13,829 nucleotides of DNA from Pseudomonadota bacterium. GTDB lineage: Bacteria > Pseudomonadota > Gammaproteobacteria > Xanthomonadales > Xanthomonadaceae. The notes under the pieces are model-generated. The model saw only the letters and a program-made list of their open reading frames with translations, did no database searches and was not told where the DNA came from. A program made the translations under genes and the position numbers. The DNA lies in assembly GCA_023444765.1 (NCBI GenBank), contig JAEXLY010000192.1, forward strand, positions 1 through 13,829. The letters run 5' to 3'. Positions 5,721-13,526 of this stretch are shown piece by piece; positions within the stretch are counted from its first letter, which is position 1, and every line of letters starts with the position of its first letter.

Positions 5721-6500
5721 TCAGCGCAGCATCGTGATCGAGGTGCCGGCGACCGTTCCCGCCGCGTCGTAACGGCGCTCCGCGAACAGCACGCCTGCGC
5801 TGCCGACCAGGACCAGGCTGCTGCTGCGCGTGCCGTAGCGGCCGTCGAGCACGAACGGCGGCGACAGACGGCGTTCCAGCTCGATGCCGACGCCGGTGTC
5901 GGGCAACGCCTCGTCCGCGGCGGGCGTGGTGTCGCGCAGTGCGGTGAACAGGGGTTCGATCGTCGCCTCGCAGGGCGCGGCGTCCGCCAGCGGGGAGGAA
6001 AGCCATGCGTCCAGCGCGCGGGTGGCGAACACGCCCTTGGGCCATGGCGCATCGAACGGACCGTTGGACATCGCATGCAGTCCGGGGGATACCGCCCGCG
6101 CCTCGAACACCGGATGGTTGCTGGCGCAGACCAGCCGCTCACCGTCGTGCACGAGCAGGTTGAAGCGTCCGTAGCCGGCGGCGCGCCCGGACAGTGCCGA
6201 GGCGAAGCGGTGCGCCGGCGTCCGCTCGCGAACGAAGTCGCGCACCAGCCACCCGCGCGAGTGCTGCGCGGCCGGTGCCGGGGCAGCGGCGCGCACGTTG
6301 GTCACCGCCGCGAGGCGTCCGTCGGCCCGCGCCTGCAGCCAGCTGCCGCCCTGCATGAGGTCGCGGCCGCCATACACCTCGGGCGCGTCCGGATCGAAGC
6401 CGGCCGGCGCGGAAGGGCGCGCATGCGCCTCGTCGCGGTTGGCGAGCAGGGCCAGCGGCCAGCGTGGATGCGTGCGCCAGGCGATGGCGATCAGGCACAT
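5721..6500 (-). CDS. NRDE (TANGO2-like) family protein
   Basis: A 259-residue protein beginning MCLIAIAWRTHP, with the family-defining NRDE tetrapeptide at residues 21-24 and the usual continuation GGRDLMQGGSWLQ, LAAVTNVR, SRGWLVRDFV and YGRFNLLVHDG, then SNHPVF and LHAMSNGPFDAPWPK. It spans the whole family length. The conserved Cys2 and N-terminal beta arrangement recall Ntn-hydrolase folds. Eukaryotic and some bacterial relatives have been linked to heme trafficking and lipid metabolism, but no reaction is established, so function is left open. It starts 48 bp after the aldehyde dehydrogenase stop with no clear Shine-Dalgarno, and is probably the last gene of that operon. It converges with the gene ending at 5712. 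Confidence 0.85.
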   Translation of the reverse strand: MCLIAIAWRTHPRWPLALLANRDEAHARPSAPAGFDPDAPEVYGGRDLMQGGSWLQARADGRLAAVTNVRAAAPAPAAQHSRGWLVRDFVRERTPAHRFASALSGRAAGYGRFNLLVHDGERLVCASNHPVFEARAVSPGLHAMSNGPFDAPWPKGVFATRALDAWLSSPLADAAPCEATIEPLFTALRDTTPAADEALPDTGVGIELERRLSPPFVLDGRYGTRSSSLVLVGSAGVLFAERRYDAAGTVAGTSITMLR

Positions 6501-6548
6501 CGGCGGGTGTCGCCACCGGCGCTGGCCTGGTGCCGCAGGCGCGTCCGC

Positions 6549-8018
6549 TCAGCGCGGCGCATCGCGGATCACCAGCAGGCGCGGCTCGGTCATGTCCTCG
6601 ATGGCGTACTTCACCCCTTCGCGGCCCAGGCCGGACTGCTTCACGCCGCCGTAGGGCATGTTGTCGACGCGGAAGCTCGGCACGTCGCCGACGATCACGC
6701 CACCGACCTCCAGTCGGTCCCATGCACGCATGGCGTGGTCCAGGCGTGCAGTGAACACGCCGGACTGCAGCCCGAAATCGCTGGCGTTGACCTTGTCCAG
6801 CGCCGCGTCGAAATCGTCGAACGGCTGCAGGCAGGCCACCGGACCGAAGACTTCCTGGCGATAGAGGTCGCTGTCTTCGGGCACGTTCTCCATCAGCGTG
6901 GCCGGCAGCATGTTGCCCTGGCGCGCGCCGCCGGCCAGCCGCTTCGCGCCGGCCTTGCGCGCGGCCTCGACCCAGCCTTCGATGCGCCGGGCCGCGTCCT
7001 CGTCGATCACCGGGCCGATGAAGGTCTTCTCGTTGCGCGGATCGCCCATGACGAGTTTCCCCACGCGCGCCTTGAGCTTGCGGCGCAGCGTCTCGTACAC
7101 ATCGCGATGGGCCAGGATGTGCTGCACGCTGATGCAGCTCTGGCCGGACTGGTAGTAGGCGCCGAAGACCAGGCGTTCGACCACGTCGTCCAGCGGCAGG
7201 CCGGGGTCGGCATCGACGATGCAGGCCGCGTTGCCGCCCAGTTCCAGCGTGACCTTCTTGCGCCCGGCGCGGGCCTTGAGGTCCCAGCCGACCAGGCCAC
7301 CGGTGAAGCTGAGCAGGGCGATGCGCTCGTCCTCGGTCAGCGCGGCCGCATCCTCGTTGCTGCAGGCCAGGATCGAGAACGCGCCCTCGGGCAGGTCCGT
7401 TTCGGCCAGCACCTCGCCGATGATCAGCGCGCCCACCGGGGTCTTGGCCGCAGGCTTCAGCACGAAGGGGCAGCCCGCCGCGATCGCCGGCGCCACCTTG
7501 TGCGCGACCAGGTTGAGCGGGAAATTGAACGGGGTGATGAAGCTGCACACGCCGATCGGCACGCGCTTGACCACGCCCCGGTAGCCGCGGGTGCGCTGCG
7601 AGATCTGCAGTTCGATCGTCTCGCCCTCGATCCGCGTGGCCTCGGCGGCGGCGATGCGGAAGGTGTCGATCAGGCGGGTGACTTCGCCGCGCGCGTCGCG
7701 GATCGGCTTGCCCGCCTCGATGCACAGCGCCAGCGCAAGTTCCTCTGCGCGCTCATCGAACCGGCGCACGCAGTGTTCGAGCACGTCGCGGCGGCGGTCG
7801 GGGGTGAACGCCGCCATCGCCTCGCGCGCTGAGAACGCCGCTGCGATGGCCTCGTCGACGGTCCTCGCATCGACGAAGGCGGTGCGGGTGGCGACCTTGC
7901 CGCTGTACTTGTCCAGCACCTCGAGATCGGCGTTGGGCTGGATCGGCGCATTGGCCAGGTAGCAGGGATAGCGGCGGGCGAGTGCGCGGGGTGTGGCGCG
8001 GGTGTTCTTTCGGGCCAT
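6549..8018 (-). CDS. NAD(P)-dependent aldehyde dehydrogenase
   Basis: A 489-residue full-length member of the aldehyde dehydrogenase superfamily, oxidising an aldehyde to a carboxylate with NAD(P). Visible catalytic elements are N165 in TPFNFP, K188 in VLKPA (cofactor binding), E259 in LELGG (general base), nucleophile C295 in SGQSCISVQ, and E389/F391 in QEVFGP. The usual FTGS before the glycine turn reads FTGG at 238-241. The GQSCISVQ context is closer to lactaldehyde, phosphonoacetaldehyde or GapN-type enzymes than to betaine aldehyde dehydrogenases, but the substrate cannot be assigned. GGAG lies seven bases before the ATG. It lies 40 bp downstream of the TPP enzyme gene, so its substrate is plausibly that enzyme's product. 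Confidence 0.92.
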   Translation of the reverse strand: MARKNTRATPRALARRYPCYLANAPIQPNADLEVLDKYSGKVATRTAFVDARTVDEAIAAAFSAREAMAAFTPDRRRDVLEHCVRRFDERAEELALALCIEAGKPIRDARGEVTRLIDTFRIAAAEATRIEGETIELQISQRTRGYRGVVKRVPIGVCSFITPFNFPLNLVAHKVAPAIAAGCPFVLKPAAKTPVGALIIGEVLAETDLPEGAFSILACSNEDAAALTEDERIALLSFTGGLVGWDLKARAGRKKVTLELGGNAACIVDADPGLPLDDVVERLVFGAYYQSGQSCISVQHILAHRDVYETLRRKLKARVGKLVMGDPRNEKTFIGPVIDEDAARRIEGWVEAARKAGAKRLAGGARQGNMLPATLMENVPEDSDLYRQEVFGPVACLQPFDDFDAALDKVNASDFGLQSGVFTARLDHAMRAWDRLEVGGVIVGDVPSFRVDNMPYGGVKQSGLGREGVKYAIEDMTEPRLLVIRDAPR

Positions 8019-8058
8019 GCGTGGACTCCGGAAGGCGGGTTCGGAAACGGATAGGCGG

Positions 8059-9705
8059 TCAGGCGACGGCGGCGGCCAGTGCGGGGATGTCCCGGTTGAG
8101 CAGCGCGTCGTCGCGGCCGTAGTCGATGGGCACCTCGATCAGGTCGATACCGGGCGTGTCCAGCGCCTGCCTCAGTTGCGCCTCGAAGCCTTCGATCGAT
8201 GCGGCGCGATGGCCGCGCGCGCCGTAGCTTTCGGCATAGCGCACGAAATCGGGATTGCCGTAGTCCATGCCGTAGGCGGGGTAGCCGTCGTGCGCCTGCT
8301 TCCACTTGATCATGCCGTAGGCATCGTCGCGCAGCACCAGGACCACCAGGTCGATGCCCAGCCGCACCGCGGTCTCCAGTTCCTGCGAGTTCATCATGAA
8401 GCCGCCGTCGCCGCAGACGGCGCCGACCCTGCGGCCCGGCCGGGCCAGCGCGGCGGCGATCGCCGAAGGCAGGCCGGCACCCATGGTGGCCAGCGCGTTG
8501 TCCAGCAGCAGCGTACTGGGCAGGCGGCAACGCGCGTGGCGCGCGAACCAGAGCTTGTAGAGGCCGTTGTCCAGGCAGGTGATGTCCTCCGGCGCCAGCG
8601 CGTCGGCCAGCGCGGCCACCAGCCGCGGTATCGCCATCGGGAAGCGCGCGTCGGTGGCGAGCCCGGCCACGTGCGCGCACAGCGCCTCGCGCACGCGGTC
8701 GAAGAAGGCGAAGTCCCAGTGCGGCTGCGGCTCCAGGCGCTCGGCCAGGGCCCAGACCGAATGGGCGATATCGCCGACCACTTCGATCTGCGGGAAGTAC
8801 ACCTGGTCCACCACCGCCGGCGAATAGTTCACGTGGATCACGGTGCGACGGCCGCGATGCATCGAGAAGGGCGGCTTCTCGATCACGTCGTGGCCGATGT
8901 TGATGATGCAGTCGGCCGCGTCGATGGCGCGGTGCACGAAGTCGCCGTCCGACAGCGCCGCGGTGCCCAGCCACAGCGGCCCGGATTCGTCGAGCACGCC
9001 CTTGCCCATCTGGGTGGAGAAGAACGGGATGCCGAGCTTGTCCACGAAGGCGTGCAGCATCTTCGAGGTGGTCTTGCGGTTGGCGCCGGCGCCGATCATC
9101 AGCAGCGGATGGCGCGCCTTGCGGATCGCGTCGGCGGCCGCGGCGAGCGCCTTGTCCTCGGCCAGCGGCCGGCGGCTGTACACCGGCGGCAGCACGATCG
9201 CATCGGTGTCGTCGCCGGCGATGTCCTGCGGCAGCTCCAGATGCGTGGCGCCGGGGCGCTCCTCGCGCGCCAGCCGCACCGCCTCGCGGACCTTGGCCGG
9301 GATGGCGTCGGCGCTCACCAGCTGGCGCGTGTACTTGGTCAGCGGCCGCATCATGTCGATCACGTCCACGATCTGGAAATGGCCCTGCCTGCTGCTGCGG
9401 ATCGGCTTCTGTCCGGTGAGCATCAGCATCGGCATGGCGCCGAGCTGGGCATAGGCCGCGGCGGTGACGAGGTTCGTGGCGCCGGGGCCCAGCGTGGCCA
9501 GGCACACGCCCGGCTGGCCGGTGAGGCGGCCCCAGGTGGCGGCCATGAAGCCGGCGGCCTGCTCGTGGCGGGTCAGCACCAGGCGGATTCCCGAGCTGCG
9601 CAGCGACTCCAGCAACGCCAGGGTTTCCTCGCCGGGAATGCCGAAGACATGGTCGACGCCCTCGGCCTGCAGCGCCTGGACGAACAGATCGGAAGCCTTG
9701 GTCAT
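8059..9705 (-). CDS. Thiamine-diphosphate enzyme, acetolactate synthase (AlsS-like) family
   Basis: A 548-residue protein with the three domains of the acetolactate synthase/pyruvate oxidase family. The N-terminal PYR domain has VFGIPGEETL and the catalytic glutamate E48 in RHEQAA; the central domain is at about 185-325; the C-terminal PP domain has GDGG at 432-435 followed by RDDAYG (D460, D461) in place of the usual NN for metal and diphosphate binding. VRYAESYGARG and the EVPIDYGRDD ending resemble catabolic AlsS more than anabolic IlvB, and no regulatory ilvN/ilvH gene is adjacent. The expected chemistry is 2-oxoacid decarboxylation, with condensation to acetolactate or release of an aldehyde. 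GGGAGA ends nine bases before the ATG. First gene of a probable three-gene operon with the dehydrogenase and NRDE protein. Confidence 0.85.
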   Translation of the reverse strand: MTKASDLFVQALQAEGVDHVFGIPGEETLALLESLRSSGIRLVLTRHEQAAGFMAATWGRLTGQPGVCLATLGPGATNLVTAAAYAQLGAMPMLMLTGQKPIRSSRQGHFQIVDVIDMMRPLTKYTRQLVSADAIPAKVREAVRLAREERPGATHLELPQDIAGDDTDAIVLPPVYSRRPLAEDKALAAAADAIRKARHPLLMIGAGANRKTTSKMLHAFVDKLGIPFFSTQMGKGVLDESGPLWLGTAALSDGDFVHRAIDAADCIINIGHDVIEKPPFSMHRGRRTVIHVNYSPAVVDQVYFPQIEVVGDIAHSVWALAERLEPQPHWDFAFFDRVREALCAHVAGLATDARFPMAIPRLVAALADALAPEDITCLDNGLYKLWFARHARCRLPSTLLLDNALATMGAGLPSAIAAALARPGRRVGAVCGDGGFMMNSQELETAVRLGIDLVVLVLRDDAYGMIKWKQAHDGYPAYGMDYGNPDFVRYAESYGARGHRAASIEGFEAQLRQALDTPGIDLIEVPIDYGRDDALLNRDIPALAAAVA

Positions 9706-9746
9706 GCCCGCAGTCTCCCATGGACGGCGTTAGCGTGACGTCCCCC

Positions 9747-9804
9747 GATGCGGCAGCAGGCGGAATGCAGCGATGCGGCCGCGCGCGCGATGCGGCGGAT
9801 GCGG
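9747..9804. repeat. Four interspersed GATGCGG copies
   Basis: GATGCGG occurs at 9747, 9772, 9789 and 9798 in the 140-bp gap between xseA and the TPP enzyme gene, the last two just nine bases apart, with a GC-alternating stretch near 9779-9788. They could be a protein binding cluster upstream of the TPP operon or mere low complexity. Confidence 0.4.
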
Positions 9805-9820
9805 CTTGGGGTCGGGTGAG

Positions 9821-9835
9821 TTCCGCGTAGCGGAA
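9821..9835. repeat. Perfect short hairpin downstream of xseA
   Basis: TTCCGC and GCGGAA form a 6-bp perfect stem with a GTA loop, ending 10 bp beyond the xseA stop codon (minus strand). No T-run follows on either strand, so a classical Rho-independent terminator is not supported. A role as an mRNA 3' end stabiliser or a dispersed small repeat fits better. Confidence 0.5.
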
Positions 9836-9845
9836 ACGAAGGCGC

Positions 9846-11213
9846 CTACTCGCGGGAGGTCGCATCCGGCGCCGGCTCGACGCCTTCCACCCGCAGTTGC
9901 AGGCGTCCGTCGGCCAGGCGCGCATGGACCGCGTCGCCCGCCGCGACGTCGCGCGTGCTGCGCACGACGCGACCGTCGTCGCGCTGCACGATGCTGTAGC
10001 CGCGCGCGATGGTGGCCAGCGGACTCACCGCTTCCAGCGAGCGAGCGATGCCACGCAACTGCAGCGCATCGCGCTGCAGGCGCCGCGCGATGGCCGCCTG
10101 CAGGCGCGGACGGGCATCGGCCAGCCGTTGGCGCAGCAGTTGCAGCCTGCGCTGGGGACGCGTGGCCTGCAGTACCGCGCGGGCATGGCGCAGGCTTGCG
10201 GCGTGCGCCTGGAGCCGCTGTCGCATGGCCGACTGCAGCCGTCGCAACGCTTCGTCGCGCCGCCGTGCATGCGCCTCCAGGCGGGCCTGGGGACGCTGCG
10301 CGTTCAGTCGCAGCGCGGCGCGGTCGGCGCGCTGCGCCAGCTGGCGCAAGTGGTTGCCCTGCAGCGCGGAGATGCGCCGCTGCAGGCCTGCCAGGCGCTG
10401 GCCGAGGTCGATCCGGCTGGGAACCAGCAGTTCGGCCGCCGCCGAGGGCGTGGGCGCGCGCAGGTCGGCGGCGAAGTCCGACAGGCTGAAGTCGGTTTCG
10501 TGACCGACCGCCGAGACCACCGGGACGGGGGAGCCGGCGATCGCCCGCGCGAGTGCCTCGTCGTTGAACGCCCACAGGTCCTCCAGCGAGCCGCCGCCGC
10601 GCGCGAGCAGGATCACGTCGTGGCGGCCGGCGGCGCCCGCGCGGCGCAACATGGCGGCGATCTGCGCGGCCGCGCCTTCGCCCTGCACCGGAACGGGCAG
10701 CACCTCGACCTCGACCAGCGGGAAGCGCCGCGCCAACACGCTCAGCACGTCGCGCACGGCGGCGCCCGAGGGCGAGGTGACGACGGCCAGCCGGCGCACA
10801 TAGGCGGGCAGGGGGCGCTTGCGCGCGGCGTCGAACAGGCCTTCGGCCTGCAACCGGGCCTTGAGCTGGTCGAAGGCGCGCCGCAGGGCGCCTTCGCCGG
10901 CATCCTCCAGCGAATCCAGGATCAGCTGGTAGTCGCCACGGGCCTCGTACAGCGTCAGGCGGCCGCGAGCCAGCACTTTCATGCCCTCGCGCGGCTGGAA
11001 CGCCAGCCATTGGCTCTTGGGTTTGAACAGGGCGCAGCGCACCTGCGCGCGTGCGTCCTTGAGCGTGAAGTACAGGTGCCCCGACGCGGGGCGCGAGACG
11101 TTGCCCAGCTCCCCCTCCACCAGCACCAGCGGGAATGCGTCCTCGAGCAGGCTGCGGGCGAGGGTGTTGAGCTGGCTGGGGCTGAGGATCTCGCCGGTGA
11201 TCGCGTCGTTCAT
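9846..11213 (-). CDS. xseA: Exonuclease VII large subunit
   Basis: A 455-residue cytoplasmic protein, the catalytic subunit of exonuclease VII, which with XseB degrades single-stranded DNA from both ends. The N-terminal OB-fold (about 1-105) shows LVEGELGNVSRPASGHLYFT and LKDARAQVRC. The central catalytic domain has VVTSPSGAAVRD (144-155), LLARGGGSLEDLWAFNDE (202-219) and SAVGHETDFSLSDFAADL (234-251) with APTPSAAAE. Residues about 262-400 are a long Arg/Gln/Leu-rich coiled coil, then a C-terminal segment IARGYSIVQRDDG. Length matches the family (about 450). The start is placed at ATG 11213 (MNDAITGEILSPSQLN); the frame is open further to 11339, but that extension has no family similarity and would cross the ispG start. 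No xseB lies in the window. The transcript is probably leaderless. Confidence 0.95.
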   Translation of the reverse strand: MNDAITGEILSPSQLNTLARSLLEDAFPLVLVEGELGNVSRPASGHLYFTLKDARAQVRCALFKPKSQWLAFQPREGMKVLARGRLTLYEARGDYQLILDSLEDAGEGALRRAFDQLKARLQAEGLFDAARKRPLPAYVRRLAVVTSPSGAAVRDVLSVLARRFPLVEVEVLPVPVQGEGAAAQIAAMLRRAGAAGRHDVILLARGGGSLEDLWAFNDEALARAIAGSPVPVVSAVGHETDFSLSDFAADLRAPTPSAAAELLVPSRIDLGQRLAGLQRRISALQGNHLRQLAQRADRAALRLNAQRPQARLEAHARRRDEALRRLQSAMRQRLQAHAASLRHARAVLQATRPQRRLQLLRQRLADARPRLQAAIARRLQRDALQLRGIARSLEAVSPLATIARGYSIVQRDDGRVVRSTRDVAAGDAVHARLADGRLQLRVEGVEPAPDATSRE

Positions 11214-11219
11214 GCGGGC

Positions 11220-11225
11220 AGGATA
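11220..11225 (-). promoter_or_regulatory. -10 element of xseA giving a leaderless transcript
   Basis: On the minus strand GGCTATCCTGCCCGC precedes the ATG. TATCCT is a -10 match ending exactly six bases before the start codon, so transcription would begin at or next to the A of ATG. No Shine-Dalgarno and no clear -35 are present. Confidence 0.5.
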
Positions 11226-11315
11226 GCCGTGCGGGGCGATACGGCCCATCACCTCGCGCCGCGGGCGGCCGGGGGGCCGTTCAGCGCGAGCGCCCGGGTG
11301 AGCGGTGATCGCGGC

Positions 11316-11321
11316 TAAAAT
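11316..11321 (+). promoter_or_regulatory. -10 element of ispG giving a leaderless transcript
   Basis: GGCTAAAATGCTCGG directly precedes the ATG. TAAAAT (five of six to TATAAT) ends six bases before the start codon, so the mRNA would begin at the ATG. No -35 is recognisable in the GC-rich DNA upstream, and there is no ribosome binding site. Confidence 0.55.
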
Positions 11322-11327
11322 GCTCGG

Positions 11328-12614
11328 ATGCCCGCGCAACCCCTATCCCCGCCACCCTGCCATGCCGATCCGGCGCCGCCGGCCTTCGGCCCGTCGTCGC
11401 GCAGGCCCACCCGCCAGGTGCGGATCGGTGGCGTGGCCGTGGGCGGCGACGCGCCGGTGGTGGTGCAGTCGATGACCAATACCGACACCGCCGATGTCGC
11501 CTCGACCGCGAAGCAGGTCGGCGAATTGTGGCGTGCCGGTTCCGAACTCGTGCGCATCACGGTCAATACCCCGGAGGCCGCGGCCGCGGTGCCGCGGATC
11601 GTCGAGCGCCTGGCGATGCAGGGCATCGAAGTGCCGATCATCGGCGACTTCCACTACAACGGGCACCAGTTGCTCGAGCGCGAGCCGGCCTGCGCGCAGG
11701 CCCTGGCCAAGTACCGCATCAACCCCGGGAACGTCGGTTTCGGCAAGAAGCGCGACACCCAGTTCGCGCAGCTGGTCGAGTTCGCCATCCGCTACGGCAA
11801 GCCGGTGCGCATCGGCGCCAACTGGGGCTCGCTCGACCAGTCGCTGGCGGCCACGCTGATGGACGAGAACGCCCGCCGCCCCGAGCCCTGGGACGCCGGC
11901 CGGGTGCTTCGCGAGGCGCTGATCCGCTCGGCGCTCGACTCGGCGCAGCGCGCGGTCGAACTGGGCCTGCCGCGCGAGCGGATCGTGCTCAGCGCCAAGG
12001 TCAGCGGCGTGCAGGAACTGATCGCGGTGTACCGCGACCTGGCCCGCCGCAGCGACTTCGCCCTGCACCTGGGCCTGACCGAAGCCGGCATCGGCAGCAA
12101 GGGCATCGTCGCCTCCAGCGCCGCGCTGGGCGTGCTGCTGCAGGAGGGCATCGGCGACACCATCCGCATCTCGCTCACGCCCGAGCCCGGCGCTCCGCGC
12201 ACCAATGAGGTGGTGGTCGCGCAGGAACTGCTGCAGACCATGGGCCTGCGTGCGTTCACGCCGATGGTCACGGCCTGTCCGGGCTGCGGCCGCACCACTT
12301 CGGAGTTCTTCCAGGAGCTGGTCAAGGTGGTGCAGGAGCACGTGCGAGCGAAGATGCCGGAGTGGAAGATCACCCGTCCGGGCGCGGAGAACATGACGCT
12401 CGCGGTGATGGGCTGCGTGGTCAACGGCCCGGGCGAGTCCCGCCACGCCAACATCGGCATCTCGCTGCCGGGCACCGGCGAGGCCCCCTCGGCGCCGGTG
12501 TTCATCGACGGCGAGAAGGCCGTCACCCTGCGCGGCGAGAACATCGCCAGCGAGTTCGTGGCCCTGGTCGACGATTACGTCGATCGTACCTGGGGCCGGG
12601 TTGCGGATGCCTGA
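11328..12614 (+). CDS. ispG: 4-hydroxy-3-methylbut-2-enyl diphosphate synthase
   Basis: A 428-residue cytoplasmic iron-sulfur enzyme (GcpE) of the MEP isoprenoid pathway, reducing the cyclic diphosphate MEcPP to HMBPP. The TIM-barrel part has VQSMTNTDTADV (46-57), VPIIGDFHYNG (102-112) and RIGANWGSLD (161-170). The C-terminal cluster domain has the three 4Fe-4S cysteines C317 and C320 (TACPGCGRTT) and C363 (GCVVNGPGE), with E370 as the fourth ligand. HLGLTEAG near 247-254 is also conserved. The proline-rich N-terminal 25 residues are not conserved, but ATG 11328 is the only start that fits the -10 at 11316 and the divergent xseA promoter. It overlaps the downstream PAP2 gene by 8 bp, implying cotranscription. 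Confidence 0.97.
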   Translation: MPAQPLSPPPCHADPAPPAFGPSSRRPTRQVRIGGVAVGGDAPVVVQSMTNTDTADVASTAKQVGELWRAGSELVRITVNTPEAAAAVPRIVERLAMQGIEVPIIGDFHYNGHQLLEREPACAQALAKYRINPGNVGFGKKRDTQFAQLVEFAIRYGKPVRIGANWGSLDQSLAATLMDENARRPEPWDAGRVLREALIRSALDSAQRAVELGLPRERIVLSAKVSGVQELIAVYRDLARRSDFALHLGLTEAGIGSKGIVASSAALGVLLQEGIGDTIRISLTPEPGAPRTNEVVVAQELLQTMGLRAFTPMVTACPGCGRTTSEFFQELVKVVQEHVRAKMPEWKITRPGAENMTLAVMGCVVNGPGESRHANIGISLPGTGEAPSAPVFIDGEKAVTLRGENIASEFVALVDDYVDRTWGRVADA

Positions 12615-13296
12615 GGCAGGCTGGCGCCGCGAGACGATAGACGCCTGCGGCGGGTTGCTTCGCCGCCTCGGATGGCGCTGGGCACTGCTGTTCGCTGGGG
12701 TGCTGCTGCCGATGTGGGCGTTCATGGAACTCGCCGACGAGGTCCACGAGGCCGAGGCGATCGCCTTCGACGAACCACTGCTGCTGTTCGCGCAGTCGGT
12801 CGCAAGCCACGGCCTGGACCGGATGTTCCTGTTCTTTTCCGCTCTGGGCTACGCGTGGGGCGTGGTTCCGGTGGACGTGGGTCTGGTGCTGCTGCTGCTG
12901 GCGCTGCGGCGCTGGCGCGAAGGCCTGTTCGCGGCTTCGGCCACCGGCGGTTCGGCCCTGCTCAACCTGGCGACCAAGCAGCTGTTCTCGCGCGACCGCC
13001 CGGCGCTGTGGGACTCGATCGCACCCGAAGCCACCTACAGTTTCCCCAGCGGGCATGCGATGGGTTCGATGACCCTGGCGCTGGTGCTGGTCCTGCTCGC
13101 CTGGCCGACGCGGCTGCGATGGTGGGTGGCGGCCGCCATGGTGGTGTTCGTGCCGATGGTGGGGCTGTCGCGCGTGTACCTGGGCGTGCATTACCCCTCC
13201 GACATCCTTGCAGGCTGGGCCGCCGCGGCCCTGTGGACCGTGGGCATCTACCTGCTGCTCTACCGCAACGGCGTCCCCGGCAACGGCCCACGCTGA
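12607..13296 (+). CDS. PAP2-family membrane lipid phosphatase
   Basis: A 229-residue polytopic membrane protein with all three phosphatase motifs of the PAP2 superfamily: K124-x6-R131-P132 (KQLFSRDRP), P147-S148-G149-H150 (FPSGH), and S188-R189-x5-H195-x3-D199 (SRVYLGVHYPSD), where H195 is the nucleophile and H150 the acid. Hydrophobic segments at about 24-40, 75-100, 108-120, 153-166, 172-187 and 200-218 suggest six membrane helices with the active site on the periplasmic side. The likely substrates are undecaprenyl diphosphate, phosphatidylglycerol phosphate or phosphatidic acid; sequence alone does not decide. ATG 12607 overlaps the ispG end (TGA 12612-12614); an in-frame TTG at 12601 is less likely. 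The overlap with an isoprenoid gene mildly favours a polyprenyl substrate. Confidence 0.9.
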   Translation: MPEAGWRRETIDACGGLLRRLGWRWALLFAGVLLPMWAFMELADEVHEAEAIAFDEPLLLFAQSVASHGLDRMFLFFSALGYAWGVVPVDVGLVLLLLALRRWREGLFAASATGGSALLNLATKQLFSRDRPALWDSIAPEATYSFPSGHAMGSMTLALVLVLLAWPTRLRWWVAAAMVVFVPMVGLSRVYLGVHYPSDILAGWAAAALWTVGIYLLLYRNGVPGNGPR

Positions 13297-13319
13297 CCCC
13301 GATCCCCGCGCGGACGCAC

Positions 13320-13347
13320 TTGCATGCTGCGCCGGCAGGCGTAGAGT
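13320..13347 (+). promoter_or_regulatory. Possible promoter of the S8 protease gene
   Basis: TTGCAT (13320-13325) and TAGAGT (13342-13347) are 16 bp apart in the 230-bp gap after the PAP2 gene. The predicted start near 13354 would give a leader of about 170 nucleotides. The rest of the gap (13355-13510) is GC-rich with no gene. Confidence 0.35.
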
Positions 13348-13516
13348 GCTGGCGCTGGGCACAGGGATGCGCAATCGGACAGGGGCGGTTGCGGCGGAGT
13401 CACCGGTCAGGCCGGCCTCCGGCGCGCACGCGCCCCTGGGTTCTTCGCAACAGCTTCGGCGGTGGTCCGGGCGTTGAGCGGGCCGGCCGTCGATTTCCGC
13501 GGAGTATCGACGATCC

Positions 13517-13521
13517 GGAGG
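13517..13521 (+). promoter_or_regulatory. Ribosome binding site of the terminal gene
   Basis: GGAGG lies five bases before ATG 13527 and supports that start in a region where no other start is convincing. Confidence 0.7.
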
Positions 13522-13526
13522 TGGGC

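Noticed and set aside
5682..9738. Long plus-strand open frames (5682-7832 and 7993-9738) opposite the TPP operon
   Set aside because: They mirror the codon bias of the minus-strand genes, show no recognisable domain and lack start signals.
11214..11339. Longer xseA start, 42 codons upstream
   Set aside because: The added part is Arg/Pro/Gly-rich, unlike the family, and would overlap the ispG promoter and start.
9897..12725. Long open frames opposite xseA (9897-11318) and ispG (11343-12725)
   Set aside because: Both are shadows of strongly conserved genes and have no family features of their own.
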